Source: Bacillota bacterium (lineage in GTDB: Bacteria; Bacillota; Clostridia; Caldicoprobacterales; DTU083). Taken from it: a DNA stretch of 64,000 bases. A program made the translations under genes and the position numbers. The notes below the pieces were generated by a model. It did not search any database. It was given only the letters and a program-made list of their open reading frames with translations, and had not been told where the DNA came from. Each line of letters opens with the position of its first letter. Position 1 is the stretch's first letter. The DNA lies in the NCBI GenBank assembly GCA_029549985.1, contig JAKPIB010000019.1, forward strand, positions 27,618 through 91,617, given 5' to 3'. Below are positions 17,199 to 26,900 of the stretch, one piece after another.

Positions 17199-17894
17199 AT
17201 GGATTTGAACCGGCTCTACAAGCTTGAAAGAAAGTACGGCCGCTATGCTATAGAGGACCTGATGCTGTACATAGTGTTTGCCAATGCTATCGTCTTTATC
17301 ATAGATTTCCTTATGCCCGCTACCAACCTTATCAACAAGCTGATGCTTTATCCGGACAGGGTACTGAAGGGCGATGTATGGAGGCTCCTTACCTTCCTGT
17401 TCGTACCGCCCTCGGATTCTATCATCTGGATCGTATTTGCCCTGTATTTCTACTACCTGGTTGGCACCAGCCTGGAGGACCAGTGGGGCAGCTTCCGGTT
17501 CAACATCTACTATCTCATTGGGGTCCTGGCCTCCATCGCAGCAGCCTTCCTGGCCTATGCGACGATGCCGGTTTTCTATGGGGCATATCTCCCTGTGGCT
17601 ATAACCCCCGAGCATCTGAACCTTTCCTTGTTCCTTGCCTTTGCCCACCTCTTCCCCAACTTCGAGGTGATGATATTCTTTATCCTGCCGGTAAAGGTCA
17701 AATACCTGGCATGGATCAACTGGGCCTTTATAATCTACTCCTTAATATTCAACCCCCTGCCCATAAAATTCGCAGCCGTTGCATCCATCGTCAACTACCT
17801 GATATTCTTCGGCTCGGACATTATCAAAAACATAAAACTGAAACGGCAGGTGTACAAAAACCGGAGAAGGTTCAGACAGGCATTTAAAAAATAG
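17199..17894 (+). CDS. rhomboid-like membrane protein, probably inactive
   Basis: A 231-residue integral membrane protein with the general rhomboid layout: a cytoplasmic N-terminal helix (LYKLERKYGRYAIEDLM), then about six membrane segments with the L1-loop-like VWRLLTFLFVPPSDS. The catalytic GxSG motif is missing (LSLFLAFAHLFPNFE at the expected place) and the final helix has Asn in IVNYLIFFG where active rhomboids have His. It should therefore be a pseudo-rhomboid that binds rather than cuts membrane proteins. GAGGAGG lies just before the ATG; a GTG one codon upstream is too close to it. Its terminator has been split by the insertion sequence. Confidence 0.8.
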   Translation: MDLNRLYKLERKYGRYAIEDLMLYIVFANAIVFIIDFLMPATNLINKLMLYPDRVLKGDVWRLLTFLFVPPSDSIIWIVFALYFYYLVGTSLEDQWGSFRFNIYYLIGVLASIAAAFLAYATMPVFYGAYLPVAITPEHLNLSLFLAFAHLFPNFEVMIFFILPVKVKYLAWINWAFIIYSLIFNPLPIKFAAVASIVNYLIFFGSDIIKNIKLKRQVYKNRRRFRQAFKK

Positions 17895-17955
17895 CAATAA
17901 AACAGATATGGATTAAGCTGATTTGCCGGATCAAAAGAGCCGGCCCTGGTCAAAA

Positions 17956-17983
17956 TGAAGTGAACCCCTTTTGTTAGACAAAA
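17956..17983 (+). repeat. left terminal inverted repeat of IS
   Basis: 28 bases beginning TGAA and ending GTTAGACAAAA; 22 of 28 positions match the complement of the right end at 19384-19411. AAA immediately before it matches AAA after the right end (target duplication). Confidence 0.85.
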
Positions 17984-18008
17984 ATAACTAATGAAAGGGG
18001 TCTTCATA

Positions 18009-18524
18009 ATGTCGGGAAAAAGAAAATATACCGATGAATTTAAACATGCGATAGTTATGGAGTATTTAAACGGTCATGAAGGGGGATATAAAGCGCTAGC
18101 TGCAAAATATGGAATACATAGATCTATGGTTGAAAAGTGGGTTAACCACTACAAAAATGGTGGAATAGAACAACTTACCTCCGTCCGCCGTACTTACAGT
18201 GGAGATTTCAAAATCCATGTAGTAGAATATATGCATCAGAAATCATTGTCTTTAAAATCAACCGCAGCACTTTTTGGAATACAAAACCATTCGACAATTT
18301 CAAAATGGGAGAGAATATACATAGAAGAGGGTAAAGAGGCACTATACGAAGAACGGCGAGGTCGGTCAATGAGTACTAAGAAGCCTAGAAAAATAAAAAA
18401 TAATATCAACGAAAATGAAGATCTTATCGCGGAACTTCAGCGTCTTCGCATGGAGAATGAGTACTTAAAAAAATTGAATGCCTTAATTCAAAAGCGGGAA
18501 AAATCGGAACTCAAGACAAAGTAG
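18009..18524 (+). CDS. IS3-family transposase OrfA
   Basis: DNA-binding half of the IS150-type transposase, 171 residues. Two helix-turn-helix segments are visible (KYTDEFKHAIVMEYLNGH to GIHRSMVEKWVNHY, and GDFKIHVVEYMHQ to FGIQNHSTISKWERIY), followed by a basic linker and a C-terminal leucine-zipper-like helix (ENEDLIAELQRLRMENEYLKK). I use the ATG at 18009, preceded by AAAGGGG. The A7 run at 18467-18473 is in the A AAA AAA phase, and the -1 frame stays open to orfB, so an OrfAB fusion should form by -1 frameshift. Confidence 0.92.
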   Translation: MSGKRKYTDEFKHAIVMEYLNGHEGGYKALAAKYGIHRSMVEKWVNHYKNGGIEQLTSVRRTYSGDFKIHVVEYMHQKSLSLKSTAALFGIQNHSTISKWERIYIEEGKEALYEERRGRSMSTKKPRKIKNNINENEDLIAELQRLRMENEYLKKLNALIQKREKSELKTK

Positions 18525-19369
18525 TGATTATTTCTGAATTAAGGCATAAATATCCGCTTAAGGCTTTGCTAAAATTAGCCGGTGTCGCAAGAAGCACATA
18601 TTACTATTACTTAAAACATGCGCAGCGACTAGACAAGTACCTCGTCGAAAAGGATGAAATCGTGGCTATTTACCATGAGAATCAGGGGCGTTATGGCTAT
18701 CGCAGGATCACCCTTGAGATGCGGAATCGTGGCTATGTTATCAATCACAAAACTGTTCAACGTCTGATGAGGCAATTGAACCTTAAAAGTCAAGTGAGGA
18801 TTAAGAAGTATAGATCTTACAAAGGCGAGATTGGTAAAGTTGCTCCGAATCTAATCAACAGAGACTTTCATGCAGCAGCTCCGAACCAGAAATGGACAAC
18901 TGATATCACCGAGTTTTCTCTGTTTGGTCGGAAACTCTATTTTTCTCCGATTCTTGATATGTACAACAGTGAGATAATCAGTTACAGTATTAGTGATAGG
19001 CCGTATCTTGGACAAGTCATTGACATGCTAGACAAGGCATTCAAAAAGATTCCTGACGGTAATGGACTGATTTTACATTCAGATCAAGGATGGCAATATC
19101 AGCACAAACATTATCAGCATCTCCTAAAAGAAAAAGGAATCATCCAAAGCATGTCTCGTAAAGGAAATTGCCTGGATAATGCCATTATGGAGAACTTTTT
19201 CGGTTTGCTAAAATCCGAACTGTTGTACTTAAGAACGTTCAAGGATATTGATGAGTTTAGAGATGAACTAGAAAAATACATATACTATTACAACAACCAT
19301 CGAATCAAGGGCAAACTAAAAGGTCTGAGTCCGGTTCAATACCGGATTCAGACCCAGGCAATTGCTTAA
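18524..19369 (+). CDS. IS3-family transposase OrfB (rve integrase)
   Basis: Catalytic half of the transposase, 281 residues when read from the GTG at 18524. It has the HTH_21 segment (DEIVAIYHENQGRYGYRRIT) and an rve DDE core: Asp in TTDITEFSLFG, Asp in LHSDQGWQYQ and Glu in NAIMENFFG. All three catalytic residues and the end HRIKGKLKGLSPVQYR are present. It overlaps the orfA stop by one base in the -1 frame and is most likely made as part of the OrfAB fusion. Confidence 0.92.
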   Translation: MIISELRHKYPLKALLKLAGVARSTYYYYLKHAQRLDKYLVEKDEIVAIYHENQGRYGYRRITLEMRNRGYVINHKTVQRLMRQLNLKSQVRIKKYRSYKGEIGKVAPNLINRDFHAAAPNQKWTTDITEFSLFGRKLYFSPILDMYNSEIISYSISDRPYLGQVIDMLDKAFKKIPDGNGLILHSDQGWQYQHKHYQHLLKEKGIIQSMSRKGNCLDNAIMENFFGLLKSELLYLRTFKDIDEFRDELEKYIYYYNNHRIKGKLKGLSPVQYRIQTQAIA

Positions 19370-19383
19370 CTACGGTATTCATC

Positions 19384-19411
19384 TTTTGTCTAACATTTTG
19401 GGGTCAGTTCA
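19384..19411 (-). repeat. right terminal inverted repeat of IS
   Basis: Complement begins TGAACTGACCCC and ends GTTAGACAAAA; it matches the left end at 22 of 28 positions. Followed by AAA. Confidence 0.85.
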
Positions 19412-19460
19412 AAAGCCAAGGCCGGCTTTCTGCTTTATTCTATGGCAATGGGCTTTACCC

Positions 19461-20279
19461 TCAACCGAATATCAGCAGGCTTACAGCCATGACGGCCATG
19501 CCGGAAACCAGGCCGTATATGGAAAGATGGTGTTCGCCGTATTCCCTGGCAGTGGGCAGCAGCTGGTCAAAGGATATGTAGACCATGATGCCCGCAACCG
19601 CGGCAAAGACGATCCCAAACATCACATCAGTCAAAAACCTTGACAGGATCAGGTAGCCGATCAATGCCCCGACCGGCTCTGACAGGCCGGACAGGAATGA
19701 ATACAGGAAGGCCTTGGGCCGGCTTTCCGAAGCATAGTACACAGGCATGGACACCGCTATGCCCTCAGGGATGTTGTGGATCGCTACCGCGATCGCAATG
19801 CCCAGTCCGATGTTCGGGTCCTTGACGGTGGCCATGAAGGTGGCAAAGCCCTCGGGGAAGTTGTGGATGCCTACGGCCAGGGCCGTAAAGAGGCCGACCC
19901 TCAGCAAGCTGTTCTTCTTCATCATCCACTCCGGCGGCTCATCGCCCCTTATATCCTCTACCCTTCTTGTTTCATGGGGGTTTTCAAAGTCAGGGACCAG
20001 CTTGTCGATCAGCGCTATGGCCAGCATTCCCCCGAAAAAGGCCAGGAGGGAGACGATCATGCCCGGCCGCTTCCCCAGCTCGCCTATAAGGGTCTGCTGG
20101 GCATCTGCCAGGATCTCCATGAAGGATATGTAGACCATCACGCCCACGGAAAAGCCCAGGGCAACGGACAGGAACTTCGTATTGGTTTTCCTGGTGAAAA
20201 AGGCAATAGCCCCGCCTATACCGGTCGAAAGCCCGGCGAGCAGGGTGAGCCCCAATGCCGTTAAAACATTTTCATCCAT
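19461..20279 (-). CDS. zupT: ZIP-family metal transporter (ZupT-like)
   Basis: Imports divalent metals such as Zn2+ and perhaps Fe2+ or Mn2+ across the membrane. The 272-residue protein has about eight helices and the two metal-site motifs on helices 4 and 5, AVGIHNFPEGFATF and AVAIHNIPEGIAVS, as in ZupT. The His/acid-rich loop at about 105-120 (VPDFENPHETRRVEDIRG) is the usual cytoplasmic metal loop. I use the ATG at 20279, preceded by AAAGGGGGA; an upstream Met at 20315 lacks such a site. Its downstream terminator was interrupted by the insertion sequence. Confidence 0.9.
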   Translation of the reverse strand: MDENVLTALGLTLLAGLSTGIGGAIAFFTRKTNTKFLSVALGFSVGVMVYISFMEILADAQQTLIGELGKRPGMIVSLLAFFGGMLAIALIDKLVPDFENPHETRRVEDIRGDEPPEWMMKKNSLLRVGLFTALAVGIHNFPEGFATFMATVKDPNIGLGIAIAVAIHNIPEGIAVSMPVYYASESRPKAFLYSFLSGLSEPVGALIGYLILSRFLTDVMFGIVFAAVAGIMVYISFDQLLPTAREYGEHHLSIYGLVSGMAVMAVSLLIFG

Positions 20280-20387
20280 ATGAGCTCCCCCTTTACATAA
20301 AATGCTTTTGAACATAGAAATAGCCGATAGTATTTGTAAAAGTGCCTATATAGTTATTAACCGGGTTTTGCAGTGAACTAACACAGG

Positions 20388-21557
<1,170 letters not shown>

Positions 21558-21717
21558 TTATAACGCTATTCACCGCGGCAGACAACACGAGCGGCAACTT
21601 GAAAATTTCTAATTGAGAATGTTTTTCATTTATTATTTTTGAGTTATATGATATACTAATACCGGCTGACTGGCACGAAATCCTATTTTATATAAGTATT
21701 TAAGGAGGAACACAGGA

Positions 21718-22299
21718 TTGGCAAGAAAAAGAGGTCCTCGGTTCAAGGTGGCCAGGCATTTAGGTGAAAATGTCTTCGGCCATCCAAAGGCCTTGAAAAG
21801 AGGAGTCAAACCCCACAGAAAGCTTTCGGAATACGGCCTGCAGCTTTTGGAAAAGCAAAAACTGAAAGCCTATTACGACGTTTTGGAAAAGCAGATGAAC
21901 CGCTATGTCCAGCGGGCATTCAGATCGAAGGGCAATGCCGGTGATACACTGGTCCGGCTCCTGGAGTGCCGGCTCGACAACCTGACATACAGGCTGGGCT
22001 TTGCCTCGACCCTCAGGCAGGCGCGGCAAATGGTAGTCCACGGCCACATACTCGTGAATGGCAAAAAGGTTGACCGGCCTTCATATAAGGTACAACCCGG
22101 GGATGTGATCTCCCTGAGGGAAAAATCCAGGAGCAACGAGATGTTCAGGACCAACTTCCTGGAGTCCGGGCTGTCCCTGAGCTATCTTGAAAAGGACCCG
22201 GACAGCTTTGCCGGCAGACTGGTACGAATCCCGGAGCGGGAGGAGATACCGATAAATGTCAAGGACTCCCTGGTCATTGAGTTTTATTCCAGAAGGTAG
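21718..22299 (+). CDS. rpsD: 30S ribosomal protein S4
   Basis: Primary 16S rRNA-binding protein of the small subunit. It starts at a TTG preceded by AAGGAGG. The 193-residue sequence has the S4 N-terminal domain ([19 protein letters not shown]) and the S4 RNA-binding domain ([38 protein letters not shown]). The N-terminal zinc Cys residues are absent, so this is the Cys-free form. The gene is alone, outside an alpha operon, as in several Firmicutes where rpsD is autoregulated. A candidate -10 (TATACT at 21652) is visible but no clear leader structure was made out. A terminator follows. Confidence 0.96.
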   Translation: MARKRGPRFKVARHLGENVFGHPKALKRGVKPHRKLSEYGLQLLEKQKLKAYYDVLEKQMNRYVQRAFRSKGNAGDTLVRLLECRLDNLTYRLGFASTLRQARQMVVHGHILVNGKKVDRPSYKVQPGDVISLREKSRSNEMFRTNFLESGLSLSYLEKDPDSFAGRLVRIPEREEIPINVKDSLVIEFYSRR

Positions 22300-22305
22300 A
22301 TCCTT

Positions 22306-22336
22306 AAGGGACTGCAGTCAATGCAGTCCCTTTTTT
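22306..22336 (+). terminator. rho-independent terminator
   Basis: AAGGGACTGCA (22306-22316) pairs with TGCAGTCCCTT (22322-22332), followed by T. It ends rpsD. Confidence 0.92.
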
Positions 22337-22382
22337 CAGCCTTATTCCTGCATGTGCCATATAGACATTAAGCAGCCTTCTT

Positions 22383-23579
22383 TTACATGGCTTTTGCCAG
22401 GTCTCCCGCCTTCCTTCCCAGCTCAAGGCATTTGCCTATCCCTTCTTCATCCGGTTTCCAGTTGATCCTCAGGCCTTCATCAAACAGCTCCATGCCGCAT
22501 GCCTGCAGCCACTCGTTGATGATCTTCACTCCTTCGCCGCCCCAGCCATAGGTGCCGAAGGCTGCAGCCTTTTTGTTTTTGAATTCAAGCCCTTTCATCA
22601 TGTCAAGTATGGCGGCGATGGAGGTCAGCACCGTCCTGTTCACTGTCGGCGACCCGACAAGGACCACCTTAGATTTGAACACCTCGGTTATTACATCGTT
22701 TTTATCGGTACTGCCGGTGTTGAGGAGCTTCACGGTCACTTTAGGGTTGGCTTCCCGTATGCCGGCTGCGATGGCATCAGCCATGTTCTTTGTACCATGC
22801 CACATGGTGTCATAAAGCAGGGTTATCTGGTCCTCCCGGTAATCCTTTGCCCACTCAAGGTACTTTTCTACGATCTGCATGGGGTTGTCCCTCCATATCA
22901 TCCCATGGCTTGTGCATATCATATCAAGGGGCAGATTCAGGCCTGCAAATTCATCTATCTTTGATATCACGAGCCTGCTGAAGGGTGTCAGTATATTGGC
23001 ATAATACTTGAGTGCCTCCTGGTACAGCTCTGCACGGTCCACTTCATCGTTGTACAGGAATTCGGATGCATAGTGCTGCCCAAAGGCATCATTGCTGAAG
23101 AGGATGTTGTCCCGGGTCATGTAGGTGAACATGGAGTCCGGCCAGTGAAGCATGCGGGCTTCGATAAAGATAAGGTCTCTCGCGCCCAGGCTGAGCCTGT
23201 CCCCGGTCTTTACCTCGACAAGGTTCCAGTCCTGATGGTACTGCCCCTTCAGGGACCTGACACAGTTTTTGGTGCAGTATATAGGCTTATCCGGGATCTC
23301 CCGCATAAGCTCGGGCAAGGCTCCGCTGTGGTCCTCCTCCCCATGGTTGACTATGATGTAGTCGATCTCATCAAGGTCGATCTCCTTCTTAAGGTTGGCT
23401 ACAAACTTGGCTGCATAGGGCCTCCAGACCGTGTCTATGAGCGCGACCTTCTCGTCCCTTATAAGATAGGCATTGTAGGATGTACCCCGGTGGGTCGAGT
23501 ACTCCCAGCCGTGGAAGGTCCTCAGGTCCCAATCCTTTATTCCGACCCATTCTACAGCATCATTGATTTTATAGCTCAT
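22383..23579 (-). CDS. fprA: FprA-type flavodiiron protein
   Basis: Reduces O2 to water or NO to N2O, protecting anaerobes during short oxygen exposure. Residues 1-250 form the metallo-beta-lactamase-like diiron domain with the ligand motif HGEEDHSGALPELM near residue 80 and later His/Asp ligands; about 255-398 form the flavodoxin domain (TLLYDTMWHGTKNMADAIA, then VLVGSPTVNR). No rubredoxin domain is fused, so a separate electron donor is needed. AGGAGG precedes the ATG. It lies near nifJ, another oxygen-sensitive system, but is on a separate transcript. Confidence 0.93.
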   Translation of the reverse strand: MSYKINDAVEWVGIKDWDLRTFHGWEYSTHRGTSYNAYLIRDEKVALIDTVWRPYAAKFVANLKKEIDLDEIDYIIVNHGEEDHSGALPELMREIPDKPIYCTKNCVRSLKGQYHQDWNLVEVKTGDRLSLGARDLIFIEARMLHWPDSMFTYMTRDNILFSNDAFGQHYASEFLYNDEVDRAELYQEALKYYANILTPFSRLVISKIDEFAGLNLPLDMICTSHGMIWRDNPMQIVEKYLEWAKDYREDQITLLYDTMWHGTKNMADAIAAGIREANPKVTVKLLNTGSTDKNDVITEVFKSKVVLVGSPTVNRTVLTSIAAILDMMKGLEFKNKKAAAFGTYGWGGEGVKIINEWLQACGMELFDEGLRINWKPDEEGIGKCLELGRKAGDLAKAM

Positions 23580-23640
23580 AAATACCTCCTTGGTTTTTAT
23601 AAAATCAACTCCCTTGAGCCTTGAGCATAGCCAAATGCGC

Positions 23641-23670
23641 GAATACGCAGGGCGGTCGCAAGCTATACTA
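23641..23670 (+). promoter_or_regulatory. candidate sigma-G-type sporulation promoter
   Basis: GAATA (23641-23645) and TATACTA (23664-23670) are 18 bases apart, close to the forespore sigma-G pattern GnATR-N18-CATnnTA with one mismatch. It sits 20 bases upstream of the DUF3787 spore-protein gene. Confidence 0.4.
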
Positions 23671-23690
23671 AGGCAAAAGGAGGTTGGAGC

Positions 23691-23858
23691 ATGGCCAAAA
23701 ATCTACAAAGGTCCAGGCATTACAGAAAGCCTATCGAAAAGCATGACACAGCCGCATGGGCAAATATCGCAAAGCAAAAGCCGGTGTCCGGCGTGACCCA
23801 GCCCAACGACCTGGAGGTGATGGACGCCAAGGAATATGTGGACTCGAATCAAAAATAG
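23691..23858 (+). CDS. DUF3787 small spore-surface-type protein
   Basis: A 55-residue protein (MAKNLQRSRHYRKPIEKHD start; TAAWANIAKQKPVSGV in the middle; AKEYVDSNQK end) with the features of the DUF3787 / CDIF630_02480 spore-surface family: the HDTAAWANI core and a short acidic tail. These proteins are found on clostridial spores; the molecular role is unknown. AAGGAGG lies seven bases before the ATG and a strong terminator follows at once, so this is a single small unit. The upstream promoter resembles a sigma-G site, consistent with expression in the forespore. Confidence 0.8.
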   Translation: MAKNLQRSRHYRKPIEKHDTAAWANIAKQKPVSGVTQPNDLEVMDAKEYVDSNQK

Positions 23859-23864
23859 ATTCGG

Positions 23865-23896
23865 CTGAAAAAGCCCCTTAAAAAGGGGCTTTTTCA
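23865..23896. terminator. bidirectional terminator
   Basis: CTGAAAAAGCCCCTT (from 23865) pairs with AAGGGGCTTTTTCAG (to 23896). A and T runs on both sides let it serve the DUF3787 gene and the convergent nifJ. Confidence 0.9.
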
Positions 23897-23946
23897 GTTT
23901 TAGGGCATATATGTGATAGCGTCTATTGCGCGACTGTCCAGGCCAT

Positions 23947-26900
23947 TCAGCCTTCACCGGAGTAATCCATAGAGGCCAGCCGCTTGTAATATTCATACCT
24001 CTCCCTTGCGTGCTCCTCTGCTGTCTTGAACATCTCCTCCGCAATATCCGGGAAGGTATTCTTGAGCGAGGTATAGCGGATCTCGGTGTTCAGGAAATCC
24101 TGGAAGGTCAGCTTGGGCTCCTTGGAGTCAAGCTGGAAGGGATTCTTGCCCTGGGCCTTCAACTCCGGATTGAACCTGTACAGGTGCCAGTATCCGGACT
24201 CCACGGCCCGCTTCTCCTGCATGCAGCTGGTGCCCATGCCGGTCCTTATGCCGTGGTTGATGCAGGGCGCATAGGCGATTATCAGGGATGGCCCCTTGTA
24301 CCGCTCTGCCTCCGCTATGGCCCGGATCGTGTGGTTCATGTTGGCACCCAGGGCAATCTGGGCTACATACACATAGCCATAGGACATGGCCATGGCACCC
24401 AGGTCCTTTTTGCGGATCTTCTTGCCCGATGCGGCAAACTTGGCGACAGCGGCAGTCGGCGTAGATTTGGATGACTGGCCGCCGGTGTTGGAATAAACCT
24501 CGGTATCAAGCACCAGGATGTTCACATCCTCGCCGGACGCCAGTACATGATCCAGGCCGCCGTAGCCTATGTCATAGGCCCAGCCGTCGCCGCCGATGAT
24601 CCACTGGGAGGGCTTGATGAGGTAATCCTTCTTCTCCAGTATCTCCTTTATCAAGGGATCGTTCTGGCAGCCTTCCTTTTCAATGGCCTCAAGCAGCTTC
24701 TTGGATGCTGCCTTGGACCCTTCGCCGTCATCGAAATTATCGAGCCATTCATTGAATACCGCTTTCAGGCTGTCGGAGAAGCCGGCATCCAGGCCTTCCC
24801 GCATCAGGTCAGCCAGCTTTCTGCGGATCTGCTTGACGCCGAGGAACATACCGTAGCCAAACTCGGCATTGTCCTCAAACAGGGAGTTGGCCCATGCGGG
24901 TCCCTTACCCTCGCGGTTCACGGTATAGGGTACGGACGGTGCGCTGGCACCGTATATGGATGAGCAGCCCGTTGCATTGGCTATCATCATCCTGTCGCCA
25001 AAGAGCTGGGTTATGAGCTTGATATAGGGAGTCTCGCCGCAGCCCGGGCATGCGCCGCTGAACTCGAAGAGGGGTGTGATGAACTGGCTGCCCTTCAGGC
25101 TGAACTTGTCCATGATGCCTTCCTTGTCGATGACAGTCGTTGCAAAGGCCGCGTTCTCGCATTCCTTTTCCATCATCTCTTCAGCAGGCTTCATCACAAG
25201 GGCCTTGCCCGGCGCAGGGCATACATCGGCGCAGTTGCCGCAGCCTACGCAGTCCAGCGGGAAGACCTGGATGCGGTAATGGAGGTTTTCCGCGCCCTTG
25301 CCGACAGGCTTTTTGGTCTCAAAGGTCTCAGGCGCCCTTGACTTTTCTTCATCATCCAGCAGGTAGGGCCTGATAGTTGCATGGGGGCAGACATAGGAGC
25401 ACTGGTTGCACTGGATGCACTTGTCTATCTGCCACTCCGGCACCAACACGGCTATGCCGCGCTTTTCATAGGCCGTAGTCCCCGTGGGGAAGGTCCCGTC
25501 GGGCATGTGCTCAAAGGCGCTGACAGGCAGCTCGTCCCCTTCCATCCTTGCCATGGGCCGCTGGATCTTGGTGACAAACTCCGGCTCCTCCGGGAGCTCT
25601 GCCTTCTTTTCTTCTGCGCTTGCCCAGCTCTCGGGCACCCTGACCTCGACCAGGGCGTTCACGCCCCTGTCGATCGCCTCATGGTTCATGCTGACTATCT
25701 TGGCGCCCTTTTTGCCGTATACGTCCTCAACGGACTGCTTCAGATAGGCTATGGCGTCTTCTATTGGGATCACATTGGCCAGCTTGAAGAAGGCAGCCTG
25801 CATGATCATGTTTATCCTGTTGCCCAGGCCGATCTCACCGGCTATCTTCACAGCGTCGATGATATAGAATTTGAGCTTCTTCTGGGCTATGGTCTTTTTC
25901 ACCTGGGCCGGGAGCTCGTTTTCAAGCTCAGCCACGGTCCAGGGGCAGTTCAATACAAAGGTGCCGCCTTCCTTTATGCCCTTCAGAATATCCGTCTGGT
26001 ACAGGAAGGACTTGTTGTGGCAGGCTATGTAGTCAGCCTCATATACCAGATAGGGAGCCTTTATTGGCCTGGCCCCGAACCTCAGGTGGGACACGGTAGT
26101 ACCGCCGGACTTCTTGCTGTCATAGGAGAAATACCCCTGGGCATACAGGTTGGTATGGTCGCCTATGATCTTGATCGCAGTCTTGTTGGCCCCTACCGTA
26201 CCGTCGGAGCCCAGGCCGAAGAACTTGCACCGGATCGTGCCTTCGGGGGTGGTATCTATTATTTCATTCTCCGGCAGGGAGGTATGGGTCACATCATCGA
26301 CTATGCCGATGGTGAAGTTGTCCTTGGGGGTATCCTGCTGAAGATTCCTGAATACCGCAAGGATTTGGGACGGTCTCGTATCCTTGGAGCCAAGGCTGTA
26401 GCGTCCTCCGACGATCAAAGGCTTCTTGTCCTGCTTGTAGAAGACATGGAGGACATCCTGGTACAAGGGCTCTCCCAGTGAGCCCGGTTCCTTTGTCCTG
26501 TCGAGGACAGCGATCCGCTTTACGGTCGGGGGCATGACCTTGAGGAAGTGCTCGGCTGAGAAGGGCCTGTAAAGCCGTACTCTCACAGTACCGACCTTTT
26601 CGCCGCGGGCCATGAGGTAGTCGACCGTCTCATCGATCGTGTCGCAGACAGAGCCCATGGCGACTATGACGTACTCTGCATCGGGAGCGCCGTAGTAATC
26701 AAAGAGATGATACTCCCTGCCCGTGACCTTGGCCATTTCCTTCATGTAATGCTCAACTATGCCGGGCACCTGGGCAAAATACTTGTTGGCGACCTCCCTG
26801 CCCTGGAAGTAGATATCAGGGTTCTGGGCCGTGCCTCTGACGACCGGCCTGTTGGGATTGATCGACCTGTTTCTGAACTCCCCTATCGCATCATGGTCGA

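Larger units (their letters stand above)
17956..19411 (+). mobile_element. IS3-family (IS150-like) insertion sequence, intact
   Basis: A 1456-bp element with imperfect 28-bp terminal inverted repeats, a 3-bp target duplication AAA and two overlapping frames, orfA and orfB, with an A7 slippery run for -1 frameshifting. Both genes are full length and the DDE residues are present, so the element may be active. It is clearly more AT-rich than its neighbours, which suggests recent arrival. Confidence 0.93.
17938..19427. other. bidirectional terminator split by IS insertion
   Basis: AGCCGGCC (17938-17945) and GGCCGGCT (19420-19427) are perfect complements that flank the IS. Removing the IS and one AAA copy joins them into a stem with inner TGG/CCA pairs and A/T runs on both sides: a two-way terminator between the convergent rhomboid-like and ZIP genes. 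The IS sits in the loop. Confidence 0.7.

Noticed and set aside
21614..21628. Second Fur-box-like sequence TGAGAATGTTTTTCA between mnmA and rpsD
   Set aside because: Only 11 of 14 positions fit the consensus and neither neighbour is an iron gene; AT-rich chance match is likely.
25381..26481. 366-codon plus-strand open frame opposite nifJ
   Set aside because: Shadow of the conserved nifJ gene.
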